Below, one piece after another: positions 1 through 5,920 of a DNA stretch of 7,784 nt (positions within the stretch are counted from its first letter, which is position 1; every line of letters begins with the position of its first letter). The stretch comes from an uncultured Porphyromonadaceae bacterium (GTDB lineage: Bacteria > Bacteroidota > Bacteroidia > Bacteroidales > Muribaculaceae): contig CAMWKC010000096.1 in the NCBI GenBank assembly GCA_947174735.1, positions 1 to 7,784 of the forward strand, written 5' to 3'. Made by a program: the position numbers and the translations under genes. The notes under the pieces are model-generated. The model was given only the letters and a program-made list of their open reading frames with translations, searched no databases and was not told where the DNA came from.

Positions 1-153
1 ACATATAGTAGTGTAAGGTATAATAGGGTAAAGAGTATAGATAGGAAAATATAAAATAGGGTTATATATTACAAAATGCCATAAAGAGAAAAATAATCAC
101 GAATATTAGGGTAAGAAAAAATAAAGAAAGTAAATGTTAAATGACGTGAAAAG
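1..153. other. AT-rich, C-poor intergenic region upstream of susC
   Basis: No credible gene is visible in this stretch. Over bases 1-180 I count 34 G and only 8 C (about 23% GC), so the plus strand is A/G/T-rich with a strong strand bias. It contains several TAGGGT-like direct repeats (described separately) and ends at the susC promoter. I see no terminator hairpin for a gene to the left, so the neighbour upstream of the window is unknown. Confidence 0.6.
14..113 (+). repeat. Dispersed TAGGGT(A) direct repeats upstream of the susC promoter
   Basis: TAGGGTA occurs at 24-30, TAGGGT at 57-62 and TAGGGTA at 107-113, all on the plus strand. A near copy, TAAGGTA, is at 14-20. Start-to-start spacings are 10, 33 and 50 bases. 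The repeats lie 40 to 140 bases upstream of the predicted -33 box, where an activator could bind. The region is compositionally skewed, so chance is a real alternative; no known binding motif is recognised. Confidence 0.3.
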
Positions 154-184
154 TTGTAGATAAATAAAGAAAATACTAAATTTG
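154..184 (+). promoter_or_regulatory. Bacteroidetes-type promoter for susCD
   Basis: TAAATTTG at 177-184 matches the Bacteroidetes -7 consensus TAnnTTTG exactly. A TTG at 154-156 sits 20 bases upstream, in the place of the -33 element. Transcription would be expected to start near 190, giving a leader of about 270 nt before susC. It is the best match I found upstream of the gene. The consensus is established knowledge for Bacteroides; the start site itself is inferred. Confidence 0.65.
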
Positions 185-189
185 CAAAA

Positions 190-458
190 TGTTAAGAAAG
201 CTGAATACATCTTAACACACACTAACACCATTAATAAAACCAGACAACGTCTGAGGCAAGAATCTTATAGAGAGGACAAGAGTGTTCTCGCAAGCGAAAG
301 GTAAAAGTCATCTCAGATAAAGTGAAAGCCGCATCTGACCAAATCTGACAAAGCCATTCTATATAAGCAGCCGAAACTCAGCGGACCGGCAATCTTGCAA
401 GACAGACGGGAGATAAACATAACAAGTCAACCAAATACTTCAATAACCATATGTCTAA
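190..458 (+). promoter_or_regulatory. Long structured 5' leader of susCD mRNA
   Basis: This is the predicted untranslated leader between the promoter and susC. Short hairpins are visible along it. An 8-bp perfect stem pairs 190-197 with 210-217, at the expected 5' end of the RNA. CAGAC/GTCTG pairs at 241-245 and 249-253 around a 3-nt loop. GAGGAC at 272-277 pairs with GTTCTC at 284-289, with one G-U. TCAGAT at 313-318 can pair with ATCTGA at either 333-338 or 343-348. GCCG at 370-373 pairs with CGGC at 387-390, and TCTTGCAAGA at 393-402 is a palindrome. The last 50 or so bases before the gene are A/C-rich and look unstructured. No known riboswitch class is recognised. Long leaders on susC genes are plausible sites for post-transcriptional control, but control here is inference. 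Confidence 0.4.
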
Positions 459-470
459 ATGATTTTTAGT

Positions 471-3400
471 ATGAGAAAACTGTTTTTAATCTTGATGACG
501 CTGATGGTGTGTAGCTGGAGTCTTATGGCCCAGACACGCACATATCACGGCACGGTCGTTGACGCATCCAACGGCGAGCCGCTGGTAGGCGCGACCATCC
601 AGCCCATCGGTGGCGGCCAGGGTGCCGCGGCCGACATCGACGGTAACTTTACCATTACCGTTCCGTCCGGAGTCAAGAAAGCGAAAGTGTCATACGTGGG
701 TTACAACCCTCAGACCGTCGATTTAGCTGACAAGATGCTTGTCAAGCTTACCTCGTCGGACACAGCACTCGAAAACCTCGTAGTCGTTGCCTACGGTACA
801 TCGACTAAGGAATCTCTTACAGGTTCTGTAGCCGTAGTAGGCGCGAAAGACATTGAAGACCGTCCTGTAACTTCGGTTACCGCTGCCCTTGAAGGTAACG
901 CTCCCGGTGTGCAGGTAAACAATGCTGTAGGTTATCCCGGTTCAGCTCCTTCAATCCGTATCCGTGGTTTTAACTCGATCAGCGGTAGCAATGACCCTCT
1001 TTATGTAGTGGACGGTGTGCCCTACGAAGGCTCGATTTCTGACCTTAACCCTGCCGATATCGAGTCTATGTCAGTACTTAAGGATGCTGCCTCGTCAGCT
1101 CTTTACGGTAACCGCGGTGCCAACGGTGTTATCCTTATCACTACCAAGAAGGCTAAGAAACAAGGTAAGGTAGACGTTACATTACAGGTACGTCAGGGTA
1201 TGTACAATCGTGGTCTGCCCTTCTACGACCGTATGAACGCCAACGAATATATGCAGACTATGTTCACTGCTCTTGTGAACGGTATGCAGAGCCAGCGTCC
1301 CGGTGTTACTCAGGAAGCTGCTATAGCCAACTATCGTGAACAGTTCTTCACAATGGCCCAGAGCAATATCTACGGTGTTCCCGCTACAGAACTCTTTGAT
1401 GAACAGGGTAAGTGGACAGGTAAGAATCCTCTGCCGGGTTATAATGACCTTGATTGGTGGAAAGCAGTGTCACGCAGCGGTTACCGTCAGGAATACACTA
1501 TGAACGCTGCCGCCGCTACAGATCGTTTCAATGTTTTCGCCTCTATCGGCTATCTTAAAGAGAACGGTTATATGCTTCAGACAGACTTCGAGCGTTTCGT
1601 AGGTCGTTTGAATGCTAATTTCCAGCCGGTTAAGTATCTCGCTGCCGGTGTTAACATGAGCGCTTCTTATACTGAGAATCAGCTCGGTATTACAAGTAAG
1701 TCTTCTGAAAATCTTACTACTAACCCGTTCTCAGTTACCACTAAGGCGCCTATTTTCCCCTATTATGCTCATGATCCCGAAACCGGTGAGGTGCTGCGTG
1801 ACGAGACAGGCGCACCTATTTGGAATACCGCTTCTTATGTAGGTAATCGTGGTGAGAACGTAGCCTGGACTATGCGTCTTGATGATAAGGGTCTCAGTGC
1901 TATTGTAGTTGACGCAACTGCTTACGGTACTGTATATATTCCTTATGGTTTTGAGCTGACAGTGCGCGGCAACATGCATCGTGACAAGACTACTTCGTTC
2001 ACCTATATGAACAACCAGACAGGTGCTGCCGATGGTTTGGTAAACGGTCGTTTAGCAAACAGCACAGGCTCATACCACAGCCATACATTCATGCAGACTC
2101 TGACATGGAATCAGGATTACGGTTTGAATCACGTAGACGTTCTGCTCGACCATGAGAATTATCAGTACAATACTAATGTCTATAGTGTAACTAACACTAA
2201 TCAGCTTCTTCCCGGTATTCTCGCACTGTCGAACTTCTCTAAGAACGAAGACACTTCACAAAGTATCGGTTCTGAACGTACAGAATCTTATCTGGGTCGT
2301 GTGCGTTATAACTACGACAATAAATACTTCGGTGAGTTCTCTATACGTCGTGATGGCTCTTCATCATTTGCCAAGAATATCCGCTGGGGTAACTTCTGGA
2401 GTGTCGGTGGTAGCTGGGTGATTTCTCGTGAGAAATTTATGAACAATGTTACATGGGTTGATTACCTGAAGCTTCGTGCCGCTTACGGTTCGGTAGGTAA
2501 TGACGCCAGTGCCGGTGCCTATGCTTACTACAATCTCTATGAGATGATTAAGTATGGTACAGCTAACTCACTTATACCTGTACAGCTTGCTTCTGACAAT
2601 CTCAAATGGGAGGCTACACGTACATTTGATATCGCTCTTGAAGGTAATCTGTTCGATCGTTTCAATTTCAGTGTCGGCTACTTCAATAAGCGTAATACCG
2701 ACCTTATATTCCAGGTTGGTAAACCACTTTCGGACGGTACAGTCGCCGACAGCGGTTATAATCCCTCTGTCCTCAGCAATATCGGTACGATGCAGAACAT
2801 CGGTTGGGAACTTCAGTTCGGTGTTGATATTCTTCGCACCAAAGATATTCTGTGGAACTTCTCGATTGATGCTACGTTCATGAAGAACAAGATTATTAAA
2901 CTTCCCGATATGCAGGATCAACCTGCTAACCGCTGGTTTATGGGCAAGAGTATCTACGAGATGTACTATTCAGACTGGATCGGTGTAGACCAGATTACAG
3001 GTCAGTCGCTTTATGAAATTGATCCTAATTCACCTGTCTTCTTGTTATATCGTGATGGTGTGCCTACTCAGAACGAAGCGGCTTTCCTACAGTATCTTGA
3101 AGGTGCTGCCAGTGAGAATGCTCTCTATGTTGCCGGTGAAGGTGCTGATCGTCGTTATTTCACTACTACTCCCTCTTACGCTACTCCTAAGCTGTGGGGT
3201 ACTTCTCTTCCTACTGTTTATGGCTCATTCGGTACTAACCTGTCATGGAAGGGTATAAATTTAGGTCTGCTGTTCACTTACAGCCTCGGCGGTAAGCTCT
3301 ATGATAGTAACTATGCTGAGTTGATGAATGTTGGTACCGAACCACGTGCCGCTCACCGTGATCTGTTTAATTCATGGACCGGTGCACCTGAAGGTTCAGT

Positions 3401-3803
3401 TCCTCACACTACAGGCACAATTGATTACGTTACTACCAACAGTGCCGGTCAGGAGGTAAGTTATCAGTTCCCGGCTACATTCTTCAATTATTCAGATGTT
3501 GATCCCGACGGTATACCGCAGCTTAATAGCTATAATACAGCTAATAACAATGGCGGTGGCTCACGCTTCCTTACCAGCGCAAGTTATCTGGTGTTCAAGA
3601 ACCTGAATATATCGTATGATTTCCCCAAGCGTTGGACAGATGCCATGCTTCTGCAAGGTCTTAATCTCGGCTTCTCGGTTGACAACCTGTTCACAGCCGC
3701 AAAGCGCAAGGGTGTAAACCCGCAGTATGGTTGGAACGGTGCTCAGGGACAGTACTATGTGCCTGCACGTGTATTCTCGTTCCAGCTGAGTGTAAAATTC
3801 TAA
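471..3803 (+). CDS. susC: SusC/RagA family TonB-linked outer-membrane transporter
   Basis: This encodes a 1110-residue outer-membrane barrel that imports oligosaccharides or other oligomers, powered by TonB-ExbBD and capped by the SusD encoded next to it. Residues 1-21 are a signal peptide (MRKLFLILMTLMVCSWSLMA-Q). A carboxypeptidase-D-regulatory-like beta domain spans about 25-95 (YHGTVVDASNGEPLVGATI). The plug spans about 100-228, with the family signatures IRIRG at 162-166, PLYVVDGVP at 176-184 and SVLKDAASSALYG followed by RGANGVILITTKK. The rest is barrel, ending in the strand FSFQLSVKF with a terminal Phe, the usual outer-membrane insertion signal. There is no STN domain ahead of the carboxypeptidase-like domain, so signalling to an anti-sigma factor is unlikely. 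Start choice: ATG at 471 puts MRK directly before the hydrophobic core; an in-frame ATG at 459 would add four residues. The length is within the family range. The 5' part is richer in GC (39 of 60 in both 541-600 and 601-660) than the later gene (29 of 60 in 3121-3180). The family call is firm; the substrate is unknown, and susC is used as a family symbol only. Confidence 0.97.
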   Translation: MRKLFLILMTLMVCSWSLMAQTRTYHGTVVDASNGEPLVGATIQPIGGGQGAAADIDGNFTITVPSGVKKAKVSYVGYNPQTVDLADKMLVKLTSSDTALENLVVVAYGTSTKESLTGSVAVVGAKDIEDRPVTSVTAALEGNAPGVQVNNAVGYPGSAPSIRIRGFNSISGSNDPLYVVDGVPYEGSISDLNPADIESMSVLKDAASSALYGNRGANGVILITTKKAKKQGKVDVTLQVRQGMYNRGLPFYDRMNANEYMQTMFTALVNGMQSQRPGVTQEAAIANYREQFFTMAQSNIYGVPATELFDEQGKWTGKNPLPGYNDLDWWKAVSRSGYRQEYTMNAAAATDRFNVFASIGYLKENGYMLQTDFERFVGRLNANFQPVKYLAAGVNMSASYTENQLGITSKSSENLTTNPFSVTTKAPIFPYYAHDPETGEVLRDETGAPIWNTASYVGNRGENVAWTMRLDDKGLSAIVVDATAYGTVYIPYGFELTVRGNMHRDKTTSFTYMNNQTGAADGLVNGRLANSTGSYHSHTFMQTLTWNQDYGLNHVDVLLDHENYQYNTNVYSVTNTNQLLPGILALSNFSKNEDTSQSIGSERTESYLGRVRYNYDNKYFGEFSIRRDGSSSFAKNIRWGNFWSVGGSWVISREKFMNNVTWVDYLKLRAAYGSVGNDASAGAYAYYNLYEMIKYGTANSLIPVQLASDNLKWEATRTFDIALEGNLFDRFNFSVGYFNKRNTDLIFQVGKPLSDGTVADSGYNPSVLSNIGTMQNIGWELQFGVDILRTKDILWNFSIDATFMKNKIIKLPDMQDQPANRWFMGKSIYEMYYSDWIGVDQITGQSLYEIDPNSPVFLLYRDGVPTQNEAAFLQYLEGAASENALYVAGEGADRRYFTTTPSYATPKLWGTSLPTVYGSFGTNLSWKGINLGLLFTYSLGGKLYDSNYAELMNVGTEPRAAHRDLFNSWTGAPEGSVPHTTGTIDYVTTNSAGQEVSYQFPATFFNYSDVDPDGIPQLNSYNTANNNGGGSRFLTSASYLVFKNLNISYDFPKRWTDAMLLQGLNLGFSVDNLFTAAKRKGVNPQYGWNGAQGQYYVPARVFSFQLSVKF

Positions 3804-3818
3804 ATTATCTTGACAGCA

Positions 3819-5603
3819 ATGAAGCATAATAAATTCATAATAGGTGCGGCTGTCGCAATTGCCGCGACTCCGATACTGTCATCGTGCTCAAGCGATTATC
3901 TTGACCAGCCGCCTATCACTACAGTATCAGATGATGCTGTAGGACAGTCAGTTGAAGCTGCCCGGGCTGCATTATACGGTTTGTGCCAGGCTATGTATTG
4001 TGGTTTTTACCGTGAAATCAGCGATCGTAATAACAGCGGTGAAGCTTGGTTCCAGACTTATTACGGTGATGCAGGCAGTCCTGATTTCTGGGATAGCTGG
4101 CTATGGGGGTACCAGACCAATATGCAGAACTGGGCACTTATGGGCAACTCTAATGTCTATGCCTCAATCAATGGCTGGATGTACGGTTACAACCTTATAG
4201 GCCAGGCTAATGCTATCCTTGATAAAATTGATAATATTCAGGGAGCCGACGAAGAGGTAGCTTTTATCAAAGCTCAGTGCAAGACTATGCGTGCACATGG
4301 CTATATACGTCTGATGCAGGTTTATGGTCCTCGTTTCGAGGATTCAAAGAATGGAGAAGCTCTTACAGCCATACTTAGAGAACATTCCGGTACCGAAGCA
4401 TTGCCTTTAGTAAGCTATAAGACTATTATAGACTTTATTTATAAGGATCTTGATGAAGCGATTGCTCTTTATGAAAGTACTCCGGTGCGTCGTACCTTCG
4501 GTTATGAGCCTACAATCGATGTGGCACGCGGTCTCTATTCACGTATAGCATTGCTCAACCATGATTGGGATAAAGCAGCTGAAATGGCACGTACTGCCCG
4601 CGCAGATTATCCTATCATGAGCCGTGAGGAATATAAAGCAGGTTTTGCTAATCATAATCAGGAGTGGTTATGGTATAATGATCCTGACAATACTTATATA
4701 GGTTATTTCTCATGGGGTGCCTCTTATTCTTCTAACGGTGCATACGTTACCGCTTATAACTGGGCCGGCGCCGGTTGTATAAGTATCTATCTATACGATG
4801 AAATTTACAACCGTAACAACGACGACGTACGATGCGAGCTTTTCTGGACTCCTGATAAAGCCAATAAGTATGTTGATTTCAAGTTCTCACGTGATGACTT
4901 CTGGAGCGTCGATTATGTGAACAATGAGTTTGGTTACATGTATGGTACTGCTAAGGATGGTTGTGACGAGAAAATGGCAGCTGCTGTCGCTCTCTTTGTA
5001 CGTAACAACCTTCCGGCAGGTGATTGGGGTACACCACCTTATGGAGTAGATGTAAGTATTGACGAGACTATTGCCAAGAGTTCTATCCGTCGTCGTCAGT
5101 GGTTTAACGGTCTGCCTGATAACGTAGTGGCCGGTGTGCAGTTCGGTGCTCAGGTTAAATTCCTCAGTTATGAGGGTATCTTGTGCGGTAGCGAACACTC
5201 ATGGCTGCGTGGTAGCGAATTACTCCTTACCGAAGCTGAGGCTGAATATGAAAGAGGAAATAGTGCCCGGGCTGCTCAGCTTCTCGAAGAGCTTAATAAG
5301 CAACGTATTAATTCTTCTTATACCTGCAATCTTACCGGTGAGGAACTGCGTGACGAAATTCGTCTCTATCGCCGTATAGAACTTTGGGGTGAAGGCGACA
5401 CATGGTTCTCGTTCAAACGTTGGAATCAGGGTATTAAGCGTGTGGCTTGGGAAAAAAATAATCCCTCAAGTGATACATTCCTTATTAACTATGCAGGTCA
5501 GTGGGATGCTACCTTCCAGCATGGCTGGCGCTATGTTATTCCTTCTGGTGAAACTAATTACAATCCCGAAGTTGCTGCGCAGATTAAGGATATGTATGAA
5601 TAA
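3819..5603 (+). CDS. susD: SusD/RagB family surface glycan-binding lipoprotein
   Basis: This encodes a 594-residue lipoprotein that binds ligand at the cell surface and acts as the lid of the SusC barrel encoded 15 nt upstream. A lipoprotein signal peptide ends in the lipobox LSSC with Cys23 as the lipidated residue. It is followed by SSDYLDQPP, the typical SusD start after the anchor. Residues about 24-230 correspond to the SusD-like N-terminal region, and 236-262 (VARGLYSRIALLNHDWDKAA) is the usual TPR-type helix pair. The C-terminal RagB/SusD signatures are RGSELLLTEAEAEYERG (464-480), RRIELWGEGDTWFSFKRW (518-535) and YVIPSGETNYNP (572-583). The segment 77-105 is dense in Trp, Tyr and Phe, which would suit stacking on sugar rings, but the ligand cannot be inferred. 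Start choice: ATG at 3819 gives a normal lipoprotein signal; a TTG at 3810 is in frame but has no advantage. It is co-transcribed with susC. The family is certain; susD is a family symbol only. Confidence 0.97.
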   Translation: MKHNKFIIGAAVAIAATPILSSCSSDYLDQPPITTVSDDAVGQSVEAARAALYGLCQAMYCGFYREISDRNNSGEAWFQTYYGDAGSPDFWDSWLWGYQTNMQNWALMGNSNVYASINGWMYGYNLIGQANAILDKIDNIQGADEEVAFIKAQCKTMRAHGYIRLMQVYGPRFEDSKNGEALTAILREHSGTEALPLVSYKTIIDFIYKDLDEAIALYESTPVRRTFGYEPTIDVARGLYSRIALLNHDWDKAAEMARTARADYPIMSREEYKAGFANHNQEWLWYNDPDNTYIGYFSWGASYSSNGAYVTAYNWAGAGCISIYLYDEIYNRNNDDVRCELFWTPDKANKYVDFKFSRDDFWSVDYVNNEFGYMYGTAKDGCDEKMAAAVALFVRNNLPAGDWGTPPYGVDVSIDETIAKSSIRRRQWFNGLPDNVVAGVQFGAQVKFLSYEGILCGSEHSWLRGSELLLTEAEAEYERGNSARAAQLLEELNKQRINSSYTCNLTGEELRDEIRLYRRIELWGEGDTWFSFKRWNQGIKRVAWEKNNPSSDTFLINYAGQWDATFQHGWRYVIPSGETNYNPEVAAQIKDMYE

Positions 5604-5608
5604 AGCCT

Positions 5609-5627
5609 TGTGTCTACAGTAGACACA
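5609..5627 (+). terminator. Short perfect hairpin just after susD
   Basis: TGTGTCTA (5609-5616) and TAGACACA (5620-5627) form a perfect 8-bp stem around the 3-nt loop CAG, starting 5 nt after the susD stop codon. It ends one base before the larger palindrome at 5629-5684, so the two would stack in tandem on the RNA. No T-run follows, so alone it is a weak terminator. It more likely protects the 3' end or works together with the next hairpin. Confidence 0.5.
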
Positions 5628-5628
5628 G

Positions 5629-5684
5629 ATAAATTCAGGACCTCCCGTATGACAATATTGTCATACGGGAGGTCCTGAATTTAT
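5629..5684 (+). terminator. Long perfect palindrome, probable susCD terminator
   Basis: Bases 5629-5656 and 5657-5684 are perfect reverse complements: 28 bp per arm with no spacer and no mismatch. The G/C-rich core GGACCTCCCG...CGGGAGGTCC is flanked by A/T-rich outer pairs (ATAAATT...AATTTAT). The outer right arm therefore also serves as a short U-rich stretch after the core stem. It follows the last gene of the susCD operon and precedes a separate promoter, so an intrinsic terminator is the simplest reading. The stem is much longer than termination needs. Confidence 0.75.
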
Positions 5685-5777
5685 AGAATGATTCGTTACT
5701 TAGCTATTAAGCCACATTTTAATAAAGAGCTGATTTCAGAAATAGAAAAATAAAAAGAAAAAAAATCTCAAAAAGTG
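5685..5777. other. A-rich spacer between susCD terminator and next promoter
   Basis: No gene is visible here. The second half (about 5740-5775) is very A-rich, with several runs of four to eight A, directly upstream of the predicted -33 element. This could act as an upstream promoter element or as bent DNA. Together with the hairpins, promoter and leader it accounts for the whole 317-nt gap from 5604 to 5920. Confidence 0.4.
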
Positions 5778-5806
5778 TTGCAGTTCAGAATTAATTATTA
5801 ATTTTG
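5778..5806 (+). promoter_or_regulatory. Bacteroidetes-type promoter for the 5921-7246 gene
   Basis: TAATTTTG at 5799-5806 matches TAnnTTTG exactly, and TTG at 5778-5780 lies 18 bases upstream in the -33 position. It sits after the susCD terminator and about 115 bases before the ATG of the next gene. That gene therefore appears to be its own transcription unit. Start of transcription is expected near 5813. Confidence 0.7.
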
Positions 5807-5812
5807 CAGACA

Positions 5813-5920
5813 TGAAGTACAGATATATCGGCACTGTACCAGCCGAAACGTACAATTCACCTCATTATAAACTTATAAAACTAAACATCCATAATAACTA
5901 AATTAATATAAAACACAGAA
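5813..5920 (+). promoter_or_regulatory. 5' leader of the 5921-7246 gene
   Basis: This is a predicted leader of about 108 nt. TCGGC (5828-5832) pairs with GCCGA (5842-5846) around a 9-nt loop. An open frame of 29 codons runs from ATG at 5812 to TAA at 5899-5901, 19 nt before the gene start, beginning almost exactly at the expected transcription start; whether it is translated is unknown. The last 20 bases before the ATG are A-rich with no Shine-Dalgarno sequence, as is normal for Bacteroidetes start sites. The decamer CAGCCGAAAC at 5840-5849 also occurs in the susC leader at 368-377. Confidence 0.35.

Noticed and set aside
185..458. A DonS-like antisense sRNA gene opposite the susC leader
   Set aside because: I looked for a minus-strand promoter (CAAAnnTA on the plus strand) in this interval and found no match, so there is no sequence support.
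451..462. A three-codon frame ATGTCTAAATGA overlapping the ATG at 459 by ATGA
   Set aside because: It resembles a coupled mini-cistron, but at this length it is expected by chance in A/T-rich sequence, and the better susC start is the ATG at 471.
2568..2921. Open frame on the minus strand inside susC (and similar antisense or shifted frames elsewhere in susC, susD and the secreted-protein gene)
   Set aside because: These lie wholly inside strongly supported genes, have no recognisable domains, and their codon pattern follows from the sense gene.
3810..3815. TTGACA between susC and susD, like a sigma-70 -35 box, and TTG as an alternative susD start
   Set aside because: Bacteroidetes promoters use TAnnTTTG/TTTG rather than TTGACA, no -7 element fits, and the gap is only 15 nt. 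ATG at 3819 gives a clean lipoprotein signal.
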